64,000 nucleotides of DNA from Synechococcus sp. Nb3U1 (GTDB taxonomy: Bacteria; Cyanobacteriota; Cyanobacteriia; Thermostichales; Thermostichaceae). Positions 15,095 through 23,803 of the stretch are shown here, piece by piece. The stretch's first letter is position 1. Each line of letters begins with the position of its first letter. Where the stretch lies: positions 1,274,079 to 1,338,078 of the forward strand of contig NZ_JAKFYQ010000001.1 in NCBI RefSeq assembly GCF_021533835.1, given 5' to 3'. The notes below the pieces were generated by a model. That model saw only the letters and a program-made list of their open reading frames with translations, had not been told where the DNA came from and ran no database searches. A program made the position numbers and the translations under genes.

Positions 15095-16552
15095 TCAAAG
15101 TTTAGCGCTGGGATCCTGAATGGGGCTAGCCTCCAGGGATCCGCTTAGCACATCAATTTCTAGCATTAACTCTTCTCCAGCGTAAATCTCAGGCAGCGGG
15201 GCAAAAGGTGCTGAGCGTTGAATGGCGCTGAGCACGGCTGCATCCAAAAGGGGATCTTCCGAGGGGGTTTTCAGGCGCAGTTCCCGCAGGGATCCCTCTC
15301 GATCTAGGCGAAGTTGTACCACCGTCAAGTAGGAGCCAGCAGCTCGCTGTACCATCCAGTGTTGGCGAACTTTCTCTTGCAGCTGTGCTAGGTAGGTTCC
15401 CCAGTCTAAATCGGCGACAACATCTAAGCTGGGTGGGCCTGATTCTTCGGCTTTGGGGTTTAGGGATCCCTGGTTTTGGGATTGGAAAAGGCTTTCTGGG
15501 GCAGGCAAAAGCGTGCTGAGGGATTCCTTTTGCTCGTTTTGCCAAGTGGCATCCTGTGCTGGTGGGGTGGGTCGGGGCTCTGCCTGTGCCAGCAGATGCG
15601 GTTGGGGGAGAGACTCTAGGGGGGAGGCTGCTTCTGAGGGGGAGAGGCTTGCGTCAGGTTGAGAAACCACTGGCGAGTTCGGGGGAACTACGGGTGGATC
15701 TGGGAATGTGGCAGGTTTACCAACGTCGGCTGGGGTTGAGAGCAGGCTGTGCAAATGTTGTTGATACTCCTGCAGAGGTTCTCGTTGTTGGGAAGATAGG
15801 GACAGTGTATCCAGCCATCTTTCTGTCAGTTGTAGGGCCTCCACCCAATCGTGATCAGCCACGGCATCCTCTAAGGCGGATTCAAACTGTTGCTGGTGCT
15901 GAGGCGTGAGGGGGCGTGGAGGTGAGGGGACTTCGGGGATATCTGCGGGTGGAGGGAGGAGGGGCTGCCCTCGATGGGTCAAAGACTGGGCCGAAACTTC
16001 AGGAAGAACGGCTGATGAAGAGGAGCTTGTCTCAACTTCAAAATCAAACCAGTCTCTGGGGCTGGCCACTTGCGAGTGCCGTACCGATAGGTAGGGATCC
16101 CGTAGGTCAGAGATTCCCGATGCACGGGCAGAGATAGGGGCCATAAAATCCGGTTCTGGGGGAGGCTCAGCTTCCACCTCTACCCACTGAAAAGAAATGA
16201 TCTCCACCTCCTCTGGGATCCCCGGCTGCCAGCCCATAAGCCCGATGGGGAGAAGATGCAACCCCGCCGAAAGGAGATTGGCCAAGCCCAAGCGCCAGGG
16301 CAGAGAACGGCGTTCTTGTTGTCGTTTTTCCTCGGAGCGGCTCTGTTGGGGAGAGTCGCTGAGATGGTCGTCCCCTGCCTGCCCCATTTGCTGTGGGGGT
16401 GAACCTATATCGGTGGTGCCTTCTAGAGCAAAAAGTCTGGGAAATCTTTTGGGATCCTCCTCCCATTCGTTTGGGATCCCGGCCTTGGCCATGTCTTGGT
16501 CTTGATCAGCAGAGTGGGATCCCTCTAACCCTGGTTGATCCTCTGTTTGCAC
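15095..16552 (-). CDS. TonB-family protein with N-terminal membrane helix
   Basis: About 485 residues. After an ~80-residue charged cytoplasmic tail comes one membrane helix (WRLGLANLLSAGLHLLPIGLMGW), then a long Pro/Ser/Gln-rich periplasmic spacer, and a C-terminal TonB-like domain: YLAQLQEKVRQHWMVQ, TVVQLRLDREGSLRELRL, PLLDAAVLSAIQRSAPFAPLP. TonB-type proteins transmit proton-motive force to outer-membrane transporters, but no ExbB/ExbD or receptor is in the window and the usual XP-repeat spacer is not regular, so the partner is unknown. GTG 16550-16552 is preferred over GTG 16568-16570 because AGGAGGAG lies 7 bases before it, inside the longer reading. Confidence 0.78.
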   Translation of the reverse strand: MQTEDQPGLEGSHSADQDQDMAKAGIPNEWEEDPKRFPRLFALEGTTDIGSPPQQMGQAGDDHLSDSPQQSRSEEKRQQERRSLPWRLGLANLLSAGLHLLPIGLMGWQPGIPEEVEIISFQWVEVEAEPPPEPDFMAPISARASGISDLRDPYLSVRHSQVASPRDWFDFEVETSSSSSAVLPEVSAQSLTHRGQPLLPPPADIPEVPSPPRPLTPQHQQQFESALEDAVADHDWVEALQLTERWLDTLSLSSQQREPLQEYQQHLHSLLSTPADVGKPATFPDPPVVPPNSPVVSQPDASLSPSEAASPLESLPQPHLLAQAEPRPTPPAQDATWQNEQKESLSTLLPAPESLFQSQNQGSLNPKAEESGPPSLDVVADLDWGTYLAQLQEKVRQHWMVQRAAGSYLTVVQLRLDREGSLRELRLKTPSEDPLLDAAVLSAIQRSAPFAPLPEIYAGEELMLEIDVLSGSLEASPIQDPSAKL

Positions 16553-16854
16553 TGTGCCACTCCTCCTCACAACCCCATCCCAACAGGTTTCTGTCGGTTA
16601 GGCAGCCTCACACTCCTGTGGGGCCAGAGCGTGGCCCCCCCTTGATCAATAGCTCATCCCTGCGCAAAAGGGCAGTTGTCTGGAGAGAAATCCTCACATT
16701 GCGGTGCGGGAAAGCTGTGTTGGTGAATACGGATTTCCGTTGTTCCAATGACTACTATCTTTGCTGAGGGCAACTGTTTGGGCCACTTAGGCTCACGAAA
16801 AGCTTGCCCAGTTTATAAAAACATTCATCGATTCCCTACTGGTGGAGTTGGTTC
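16553..16854. other. Intergenic region between divergent TonB-family and Rieske genes
   Basis: A 302-base gap without a gene I can support. TTTATAAAA at about 16812-16820 is a possible -10 region for the Rieske gene, 35-40 bases upstream of its ATG, but no convincing -35 precedes it. Confidence 0.4.
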
Positions 16855-17868
16855 ATGCTTGTTACTCAGCAACCCGTCCTGAAGCGGTTTTGGTACCCTG
16901 TAATCCCGATATCGGCCCTAGAAGCTGGCCCACAAGCTTTTACGTTGCTGCAGACTCCACTGGTGCTCTGGCTGGACGAGTCAGGGCAACCTTGCGCTGT
17001 TTTGGATCGCTGCTGCCACCGCTCCGCTCAACTCTCCAAGGGGATTGTCTGCAATGGCCATATCCGCTGCCCTTATCACGGTTGGGAGTTCGAGGGTTCA
17101 GGAACCTGTGTGAAGGTGCCACAACTTACCGAAGATTTCATTCCGCGTACCTACAAGGTGGAAGGGTTTTGCTGTCAGGAGCGCTACGGCTATGTTTGGG
17201 TAGCCCTGGCGGATCCGCTAACAGATATCCCCGAAATTCCTGAGGTGGCGGATCCCCAGTTTCGCCAAATTCACCAATTTTACGAAGTTTGGAAATGTGC
17301 CGGCCTACGTCTGATGGAAAACTCCTTCGACAATGCCCACCCTCACTTTGTTCATCAAAACAGCTTTGGGGTCATTTCCGAGCCTGTACCGCCCGAGCTC
17401 GATAGCTTTGAAGAGCTGGAATATGGTCTGCAGGCGACCTCGGTTTTGCCGGTATTCAATAGCGATATCCAGAAGCAGAACTTAAAAACGACAGAGGATC
17501 GAACAGTGCGCATCCTGGAAAGCACTTGGTTTATGCCCTTCAACCGCAAACTTAAGATCTCCTATCCCAACGGCCTTATTCACATCATCTTTACAGGGGC
17601 TACTCCCATTGATGACCAGACTTCACAGGTGGTGCAGTTCTGTGTGCGCAACGATGCCGAGGCGGAGGTGAGTGCCGAGAGCATCATCGCCTTCGATCGC
17701 CAAGTCACGCTTGAGGATCAACTGATTTTGGAGGGAACCGACTATGATGTTCCTCTCGATATCAAAGTGGAACAGCACATGTTCACCGACAAGCCTGGTA
17801 TCGTCATGCGTCACAAGCTAGCCGCCCTATTGAAGGCTCACGGCGAGGCTGAAGTGCGGAGGGGTTAA
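16855..17868 (+). CDS. Rieske non-haem iron oxygenase, alpha subunit-like
   Basis: A 337-residue ring-hydroxylating-type oxygenase. The Rieske cluster ligands are visible as C53-x-H55 and C72-x2-H75 (RCCHRSAQ and RCPYHGWEF). The mononuclear iron motif D-x2-H-x4-H is in ENSFDNAHPHFVHQ. The C-terminal domain resembles the PaO/Tic55/vanillate-demethylase-like group found in cyanobacteria; substrate could be a chlorophyll breakdown product, a carotenoid or another aromatic, and cannot be chosen from the sequence. No reductase or ferredoxin partner is adjacent. Confidence 0.85.
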   Translation: MLVTQQPVLKRFWYPVIPISALEAGPQAFTLLQTPLVLWLDESGQPCAVLDRCCHRSAQLSKGIVCNGHIRCPYHGWEFEGSGTCVKVPQLTEDFIPRTYKVEGFCCQERYGYVWVALADPLTDIPEIPEVADPQFRQIHQFYEVWKCAGLRLMENSFDNAHPHFVHQNSFGVISEPVPPELDSFEELEYGLQATSVLPVFNSDIQKQNLKTTEDRTVRILESTWFMPFNRKLKISYPNGLIHIIFTGATPIDDQTSQVVQFCVRNDAEAEVSAESIIAFDRQVTLEDQLILEGTDYDVPLDIKVEQHMFTDKPGIVMRHKLAALLKAHGEAEVRRG

Positions 17869-18040
17869 GGTGGGTTGAGATCCGGATGCCGTAGGAGATT
17901 TGGTCAAAGAGGGATATGAGAAAGAAGCTGCCAATCCTGACAATTCAGCTACATTGCCCGATGGCACACGAGTGGAAGATCTAGAAGAAAGTAGGGGCGC
18001 TTGGGCTATGCTTTGAATATTCACCCGCCTGCGACACGGC

Positions 18041-19276
18041 ATGGACAACACCCCGGCCAAACCTGATGGGAATCTCAAAACCCCTGAGCTGATTATTCGT
18101 CCCGCCCAACTAGGGGATCTAGAGGCGGTGGAAGAGATCTTTGCCGAAGCTTTCGATGAAGAGTACGGTAGCCGCTCAGTCGATATCCGTCGGCAAGTGC
18201 GTCGGTTGCGCCAGTGGTATGGGCCACTGAAGACTCTTAGCCTGTTTCCCAATCGGTTTCAGCACATGTTTACAGTACATGTGGCGGAGCTAGAGGGGAA
18301 AATTCAGGGGGTCATCCAGGTTTCTCCGTTTAATCATTCCCGCAGCACCTGGCGGGTAGATCACATTGCGGTGGCCAGCTCTGCTCAACGGCAAGGGGTG
18401 GGATCCCGGCTGCTCAAGCACTGTATGGAACACTTCCGCGAGGCCCATACCTGGATCCTGGAGGTGAACATCCATAATAAGGGGGCAATGGCTCTCTACC
18501 GACGCAATGGTTTCCAACCCCTGGCCCAGATTACCTATTGGTCGATCCCCGTCGAGATCCTCACGGCCTTGAGTCAGCATGAGCCTAAGCTGCCCAATTT
18601 GGTGCCGGTGACCAATCGGGATGCCTACGCCATCTATCAGTTGGATACGGGATCCATGCCTGCCAATGTCCGTCAGGTGTACGACCGCGAGGTGAGCGAT
18701 TTTCGCACCAACCCCCTGGATTGGGCTTTGGAGCGAGCCAAACGCTCCATCAGCCAGACGGAACGGGTGGAAGTGTGTGTCTACGAGCCGGAGCGCAAAA
18801 CCGCCATCGGTTACTTCAATCTGAAGCTGGATCGCACCGGGCAGCAACCCCATGTGGCCAAACTGACGGTTCACCCCGCCTACACCTGGCTCTACCCCGA
18901 GTTAATGGCCAAAATGGCCCAACTCACTCAGGAGCTTCCACCTCAATCTCTGGCCTTGGCCTCCACCGATTACCAGCCGGAGCGGGAGGAGTTTTTGCTC
19001 AAGCTCGGGGCCCAGGATTTAGAGCGAACCCTGCTTATGTCCCGTTCGGTGTGGCATAAAATCCGCGAGAGCCGCTTCAGTTGGGATAATGCCTATATCA
19101 ACGCGATGCTACGCGGGTTACAGGTGAAACAACCGGTACCGGAACGGTTTGAGGGGCCTGGAGAAGGCTGGCTGGAGCACTACTTCCATCCCCTTCACCG
19201 GCCAGAGGCGGATCCCCACTCGGATCAGAACCTTTCTTCCGAGCCTCCCCCACCCCCTAGTCAAAACCCCAGCTAG
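18041..19276 (+). CDS. GNAT family N-acetyltransferase, two-domain
   Basis: A 411-residue protein with a clear GNAT acetyl-CoA fold in residues 15-170: IIRPAQLGDLEAVEEIF, WRVDHIAVASSAQRQGVGSRLL (Q-x-x-G-x-G pyrophosphate loop) and LEVNIHNKGAMALYRRNGF. The second half repeats the size of a GNAT domain but without a clean acetyl-CoA loop, so it may be a degenerate tandem domain. The substrate is unknown. The stop is 5 bases before the next gene, so the pair is very likely an operon. Confidence 0.85.
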   Translation: MDNTPAKPDGNLKTPELIIRPAQLGDLEAVEEIFAEAFDEEYGSRSVDIRRQVRRLRQWYGPLKTLSLFPNRFQHMFTVHVAELEGKIQGVIQVSPFNHSRSTWRVDHIAVASSAQRQGVGSRLLKHCMEHFREAHTWILEVNIHNKGAMALYRRNGFQPLAQITYWSIPVEILTALSQHEPKLPNLVPVTNRDAYAIYQLDTGSMPANVRQVYDREVSDFRTNPLDWALERAKRSISQTERVEVCVYEPERKTAIGYFNLKLDRTGQQPHVAKLTVHPAYTWLYPELMAKMAQLTQELPPQSLALASTDYQPEREEFLLKLGAQDLERTLLMSRSVWHKIRESRFSWDNAYINAMLRGLQVKQPVPERFEGPGEGWLEHYFHPLHRPEADPHSDQNLSSEPPPPPSQNPS

Positions 19277-19281
19277 CACTT

Positions 19282-19899
19282 GTGAAGAATTCGAAGGACA
19301 ACTCAGCTGTGGAGACTTCTTGGCGAGCTCTGCTCCAAGCGGCGCTACACCGCAACCGTAGTGATCCCGGTGCGCGATATCTACAATTGGCTACAGTGGA
19401 TCCCCGAGGGCATCCGCGCAACCGTACGGTGGTTTTCAGAGGGTTTTTGGAGCAAAGCGACTGCATTCAGTTGGCGGTGGATGGTCGTAGTGAGAAGATC
19501 CGACAGATTGCCCACTGCCCCCACGCCCAGATCTGCTGGTACTTTGGCAAAACCCGCGAACAATTTCGCATTGCTGGTACTCTTCAGGCTATCACCGCCG
19601 ATCACCCGGATCCCCAAGCCCTAGATCAGCGGCAACACCTGTGGCAACAGATATCTGAGAAAGGTCGGCTGCTGTGGTTTTGGCCGGAACCTAAGGCCCA
19701 CCTTGCGCCGTCAGAGACTTTCTTGCAGGAGTTGTCACCGGACAAGGCGGCTATGCCTCCGGATACCTTTGTGGTTTTGTGGCTGGATCCAACGGAGGTA
19801 GATCATTTGCAACTGAAAGGGGATCCGATCTATCCCCAGTTGCGGACGGTATATGAGCGCAGCCCCCACGGGTGGCAATATCGGGTAGTCAATCCTTAA
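19282..19899 (+). CDS. PPOX-type FMN-binding flavoprotein (Npun_F5749/Alr4036-like)
   Basis: A 205-residue relative of pyridoxamine 5'-phosphate oxidase. Family features are LQLATVDPRGHPRNRTVVFRGF near the start, SEKIRQIAHCPHAQICWYF, EQFRIAGTLQAI and the C-terminal WQYRVVNP. This matches the cyanobacterial Alr4036-type FMN-binding group rather than PdxH itself; activity is unproven. It begins with GTG 19282, immediately after the GNAT gene. Confidence 0.85.
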   Translation: MKNSKDNSAVETSWRALLQAALHRNRSDPGARYLQLATVDPRGHPRNRTVVFRGFLEQSDCIQLAVDGRSEKIRQIAHCPHAQICWYFGKTREQFRIAGTLQAITADHPDPQALDQRQHLWQQISEKGRLLWFWPEPKAHLAPSETFLQELSPDKAAMPPDTFVVLWLDPTEVDHLQLKGDPIYPQLRTVYERSPHGWQYRVVNP

Positions 19900-19948
19900 A
19901 AAGGCTCCTTTGAAGGGATCCCAATCTATTCCCGGTTACTCCTGAAAC

Positions 19949-19982
19949 AGCCTCTTGTGAATAATAGGCTTCCCTTTTTTTT
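19949..19982 (+). terminator. Probable terminator after the GNAT-PPOX operon
   Basis: AGCCT at 19949-19953 pairs with AGGCT at 19966-19970, and a run of eight T follows at 19975-19982. The stem is only five pairs, but the position, 50 bases after the PPOX stop, is right. Confidence 0.45.
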
Positions 19983-20212
19983 CCATGACCCGCTGCCAGA
20001 ATAGACGTGTTAACGTAGCTGAACGATCGCCTTGCAGCACGCTAGATGCTCACTCTACCCGTGGTGGGGTTGTGGCTGGCAGGCTTCTTCTAACCCGACA
20101 CATAGCACTCTTGGTCGCAGTGGCCCCAATGTCCCCCTTGATCCGCTCATTTTCTGCTTTCGTCGCCGAATCTGTTGCCTCTCTTTGTGTTGTGAGTTCT
20201 GGTGGGCCACCG

Positions 20213-20725
20213 ATGGACATGGCTTTGAGAGGTAAGCTGCGTCAGGGATTCCTGTTTTGGGTTGTGGCCTTGCTTTGGATGGGCGCTCCCTTTCAGAATT
20301 TGAGGGCGCAAACTTTGGGGGAGCCTGTTCCAGAATTGCTAGAAGATCCCCTTGAGGGAGATGTTGCTCCTGGTTTGGAGCCTTCGGTGCCCTCGCAGGG
20401 GACGACCACCTCCGCCCGTACAGGATCCTTTCGCGTCGGCAATCGCACCCCCTATCCGATTCGGTTAGTGATCTTGATGCGCGGTGGCGAACGGCTGATC
20501 AACCCAGAAACGGCCCACTGGGATTTTGCCCCTGGAGAGGGCGGTAGCGAAGGATTGGTGCTCAGTTTGGGGGAAGAGCCGCTGCAAATTAGCCCTGGCG
20601 ACATTGTGGTGGCCTTTACCTTGGATGGTACCCGCCGTTACTGGGGTCCGAATGTGGTGGGAGAATCTCTGGCCCCGTTCTGGAATGGGGAGAGCAGTTC
20701 GTGGTCGATGATTCTGCAGCCTTGA
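20213..20725 (+). CDS. Secreted hypothetical protein
   Basis: About 170 residues. The N-terminus MDMALRGKLRQGFLFWVVALLWMGAPFQNLRAQ is a typical signal peptide with a likely cleavage after RAQ. The mature part has an acidic Pro-rich stretch and then an FRVGNRTPYPIRLVILMRG beta-rich domain. I do not recognise a named family; similar short exported proteins occur in cyanobacteria. The frame stays open upstream to 19985 (with a possible ATG at 20129), but the signal peptide favours 20213 or 20219. The next gene starts inside its last 25 bases. Confidence 0.65.
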   Translation: MDMALRGKLRQGFLFWVVALLWMGAPFQNLRAQTLGEPVPELLEDPLEGDVAPGLEPSVPSQGTTTSARTGSFRVGNRTPYPIRLVILMRGGERLINPETAHWDFAPGEGGSEGLVLSLGEEPLQISPGDIVVAFTLDGTRRYWGPNVVGESLAPFWNGESSSWSMILQP

Positions 20726-21888
20726 TCGATTCTGCACAGCGGATCCCTTTCGCGCCAGCGGAACGAAGTTCTCTGATCTACCGTCGGTTTGGGCGCACTG
20801 AGCAGCAGATCTCCGTTTTCTCTCTGGGCAGTATGCGCTTGGTGAATGTGCCCCCTGCCCAGGCTCAGGCCACGGTTGAGGCTGCCATCGCAGCCGGGAT
20901 CAACCACATCGAAACCGCTCAAGCCTATGGTCATGCGGAAGCGTTTCTGGGGGAGCTCCTACGGGCATTGCCTATTCCACGCCACCAGTTGATTCTGACC
21001 AGTAAACTCACCCCCACAGCTCAGTTGCAGGAGCAGCTTCAGGGATCCCTGCGTCGCCTACGGGTGGAGTACCTGGATCAATTTGCCTTTCATGGCATCA
21101 ACCTGCCGGAACATCTGGAGTGGGTGTTGCGGGAGGGGTTGCCAATTCTGCGACAGGCCCAGAAGGAGGGCTGGGTAAGGCACATCGGCTTTTCCACCCA
21201 TGGATCTTTGGAGTTAATTCTGACGGCGATCCAGACGGGATGCTTTGACTTTGTCAATTTGCACTATCACTTTTTCCAACAGCGCAATCAGCCAGTACTG
21301 GAGGCAGCTACCCAGCAGGATATGGGAGTTTTCATCATTTCTCCTGCCGATAAAGGCGGAATGCTCTATCACCCGCCGCAACGCTTACAAGAATGCTGCC
21401 AGCCCTTCAGCCCGTTGGAGTTTGCCTACCGTTTTTTGCTAGCGGATCCCCGCATTCAGACCCTTAGTTTGGGTATTACCCACCCAGAGGAGTTGCAAAC
21501 GGCCTTGACCGCTCTAGAAAATCCAGAGGGTTGGTTGCAGGAGGGCGCAGCGATTCAAGAACGGTTACGACAGGCCGAACTCGAACGCCTCGCAGCCACT
21601 CGCTGTGCCCAGTGCTATGCCTGCCTACCCTGTCCGGAAGGGATCCACATTCCCGAGGTGTTGCGCCTGCGAAACTTGGCGCTCTCTCATGATATGAAAG
21701 AATTCGGCCAGTACCGTTACAACATGTTTGGCCAGGCTGGACATTGGTTCCCTGGGGTAACAGGGGATCACTGTACCGAGTGTGGGGACTGTCTACCCCG
21801 CTGCCCGGAACAGTTGCGGATCCCGGATTTGTTGATGGAAACTCACCAGCTACTGCACCGCGCCCCGATTCGTCGGTTATGGGAGTGA
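20701..21888 (+). CDS. Aldo/keto reductase with C-terminal ferredoxin-like domain
   Basis: A 395-residue protein. Residues 25-300 form an aldo/keto reductase barrel (YRRFGRTEQQISVFSLGSMRL, GINHIETAQAYG, LTSKLTP, VEYLDQFAFHGIN, RHIGFSTHG). The C-terminal 100 residues carry two four-cysteine motifs, CAQCYACLPCPEGIHIPE and CTECGDCLPRCPEQLRIP, the arrangement of Fe-S aldo/keto reductases common in anaerobes and cyanobacteria. Start GTG 20701 overlaps the upstream gene by 25 bases; no ATG occurs before the barrel. The electron donor and substrate are unknown. Confidence 0.88.
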   Translation: MVDDSAALIDSAQRIPFAPAERSSLIYRRFGRTEQQISVFSLGSMRLVNVPPAQAQATVEAAIAAGINHIETAQAYGHAEAFLGELLRALPIPRHQLILTSKLTPTAQLQEQLQGSLRRLRVEYLDQFAFHGINLPEHLEWVLREGLPILRQAQKEGWVRHIGFSTHGSLELILTAIQTGCFDFVNLHYHFFQQRNQPVLEAATQQDMGVFIISPADKGGMLYHPPQRLQECCQPFSPLEFAYRFLLADPRIQTLSLGITHPEELQTALTALENPEGWLQEGAAIQERLRQAELERLAATRCAQCYACLPCPEGIHIPEVLRLRNLALSHDMKEFGQYRYNMFGQAGHWFPGVTGDHCTECGDCLPRCPEQLRIPDLLMETHQLLHRAPIRRLWE

Positions 21889-21928
21889 GGGAAATTCTTG
21901 TTTTCTGATCGCAGTTGGGATTTTGCCC

Positions 21929-22516
21929 ATGTCTTTTTCAATCCCTTTGTACTGGGATCGCCTGACCGACGGGATCCCGGCTGCCCTTGCGGCTGACCTG
22001 ATCCTAGTTTCGGATGGACATGCTCTGCTGGCGCTGGAGTTTTCCCCTTTCGAAAGACGCCTACGGGAACAGATGGAAAAACGCTTCCGTGAGGTGGATT
22101 GGATCCCTAGGGCGAACCTACAGGGGGTTAGGGAGGCGGTACGGGCCTACTTTGCTGGGGAATGGGATCCCATCCAGGCGTTGCCCGTGAACCCGGGCGG
22201 TACCCCCTTTCAGCAGCAGGTGTGGCAGATGTTGCGGGGGATCCCGGTTGGAGAAACCCGCACCTACGGTGAGCTGGCCGCTCAACTGGGCCACCCCCAT
22301 GGGGCACGAGCGGTGGGCATGGCCAATGCCCGTAACCCAATCGCCATTGTCATCCCCTGTCATCGTGTTATCGGCGCAGGGGCGGATCTAAGGGGGTATG
22401 CTGGCGGGTTGGAGCGCAAACGCTGGCTCTTGGCCCACGAAGCGAATCAAGCTCCCGTCTGTGTTGAGCTGAGAACAGGAACAGACACGCCTGTCCAGTT
22501 GAGTTTGATTGGTTGA
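21929..22516 (+). CDS. ogt: Methylated-DNA-protein-cysteine methyltransferase
   Basis: DNA-repair protein that removes O6-alkyl groups from guanine to its own cysteine. The active-site motif IVIPCHRVIG is intact, preceded by GTPFQQQVWQMLRGIPVGETRTYGELAAQLG (winged-helix recognition region) and followed by LRGYAGGLERKRWLLAHE. Length 195 residues is normal. ATG 21929 is used in place of an in-frame TTG two codons earlier. It lies 40 bases after the aldo/keto reductase and 24 bases before the transporter gene. Confidence 0.92.
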   Translation: MSFSIPLYWDRLTDGIPAALAADLILVSDGHALLALEFSPFERRLREQMEKRFREVDWIPRANLQGVREAVRAYFAGEWDPIQALPVNPGGTPFQQQVWQMLRGIPVGETRTYGELAAQLGHPHGARAVGMANARNPIAIVIPCHRVIGAGADLRGYAGGLERKRWLLAHEANQAPVCVELRTGTDTPVQLSLIG

Positions 22517-22540
22517 TTTTTTGGATTGGGATCCCTGCCC

Positions 22541-23401
22541 ATGCAATTGAAAGATGTTTTACGTTTGCTCCTCCTGTCGGCCATTTGGGGATTTTCCTTC
22601 ATTTTTATGCGGGTCATTGCGCCCGTGTTGGGGCCAGTGGTGACCGCGGAGCTGCGGGTGATGTTGGCGGGGATCGTCCTGAGCCTTTATCTTGGGTTGA
22701 TTCGCTTCCCGGTGGGATGGAAAGAGCATTGGCGGCAATACCTGATGATCGGGTCGATCAATTCTGCCTTGCCGTTTTTGCTGTTTTCTTTTGCAGCACA
22801 ACACATTCCCGCCGCATATTCGATCATCTTCAATGCCAGCGCACCGCTATTTGGGGCGATTTTTGGGGTGATTTGGCTGGAGGAATCCTTCAATTTCAGC
22901 AAAGGTTTGGGGTTACTTTTGGGGTTGGCGGGGGTGGCTTTGGTCAGTCGGGCTGGTCTCAGCACAGAATTTTCCCAGTGGTTTGGGTGGGCGATGGCAG
23001 CTTGCTTGGGGGCCGCGATGTGTTATGGGTTGGCCGGGGTTTACTTGAAACGCTATGCCCAACACATTAAACCGATGGGAATTGCAGCCGGCAGCCAAAT
23101 TGCAGCAGGGCTGGTGCTGTTGCCTTTGGTGCCTTTCGCTCCCCCTACAGGGCCTTTTACAGCCATGATTGGATTGAATGTCTTGGGGTTGTCATTGCTC
23201 TGTAGTGCCGTGGCCTATTTGTTTTATTTTCAGTTGATAGCCGATATTGGCCCCACCAAAGCCCTGACCGTTACCTTCTTGGTGCCTGTGTTCGGCTTGC
23301 TGTGGGGATCCCTGTTTTTGGGGGAAGCGGTAACAGTTTCGATGCTGATGGGCTGTGGGTTGGTGCTGCTGGGAACGATGCTTGTCCTGCGCAGATTCTA
23401 G
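22541..23401 (+). CDS. EamA/DMT superfamily transporter
   Basis: A 286-residue membrane protein with about ten hydrophobic helices in two repeats of the EamA domain (LLLSAIWGFSFIFMRVIAP opens the first, WAMAACLGAAMCYGLAGVYLKRY the second, TVTFLVPVFGLLWGSLFLGE near the end). This family exports metabolites or drugs; the substrate is unknown. ATG 22541 is favoured over the GTG/TTG five codons earlier. Confidence 0.88.
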   Translation: MQLKDVLRLLLLSAIWGFSFIFMRVIAPVLGPVVTAELRVMLAGIVLSLYLGLIRFPVGWKEHWRQYLMIGSINSALPFLLFSFAAQHIPAAYSIIFNASAPLFGAIFGVIWLEESFNFSKGLGLLLGLAGVALVSRAGLSTEFSQWFGWAMAACLGAAMCYGLAGVYLKRYAQHIKPMGIAAGSQIAAGLVLLPLVPFAPPTGPFTAMIGLNVLGLSLLCSAVAYLFYFQLIADIGPTKALTVTFLVPVFGLLWGSLFLGEAVTVSMLMGCGLVLLGTMLVLRRF

Positions 23402-23590
23402 GGTTGCTCAGCAGGAGAAGATCCTCGAAGATCCTCAGCACTATAAAAAAGTTCAAAGCAAACATCAAGATAATTAAGACAAACCGAAACTTCTGAGAAG
23501 GTTCACCCTAGACCAAATCTCTCTAGGCTAATGCGGAAATCGTGGGGTATCTTTCAGTCAAGTTCACATCCCAACATAAAAAGCAATCAT

Positions 23591-23697
23591 TACAGCCTTT
23601 TCCAGGGTTACCTGATACAGCAAATTCAGGTCAATCCTTTGCTCCATAAGGTTTTTTACCTAGCTCAAGAGTCTGTGTAAAGTTGGGAAAGGCTGTA
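23591..23697 (+). mobile_element. MITE-like inverted-repeat element, copy 2 (107 bp)
   Basis: Same element and orientation as the copy at 11355-11471. The left end is the same 13-mer TACAGCCTTTTCC; the right end GGGAAAGGCTGTA has one mismatch. It lacks 10 bases after GATACAG. It lies 106 bases before the cnfR start codon, so it sits in or next to the promoter of that gene. Confidence 0.8.
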
Positions 23698-23707
23698 GGG
23701 ATGAGTT

Positions 23708-23736
23708 CCTTCGAGTAGTTGTAGTAGCTCTGAAGG
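23708..23736 (+). promoter_or_regulatory. Leader hairpin upstream of cnfR
   Basis: CCTTC plus GAG (23708-23715) can pair with CTC plus GAAGG (23728-23736, one bulged T), with possible extra TA pairs around the loop. It lies 67 bases before the ATG and directly after the MITE-like element. It has no T run, so it is not an intrinsic terminator; a role in the mRNA leader is a guess. Confidence 0.35.
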
Positions 23737-23803
23737 AGCAGGGTTTGTTTTTGAATCTACGGTTTTCTGCTTACAAAAAAGTAGCTATGAGGTCTTTGAT
23801 ACT

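Larger units (their letters stand above)
23402..23803. other. Intergenic and leader region upstream of cnfR
   Basis: A 402-base gap. It contains a tandem GAAGATCCTC pair at 23417-23436, a CCTAGA-N9-TCTAGG dyad at 23507-23527, the second MITE-like element (23591-23697) and a leader hairpin (23708-23736). No gene is visible. The cnfR promoter should be here; I could not fix a -35/-10 pair. Confidence 0.6.
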
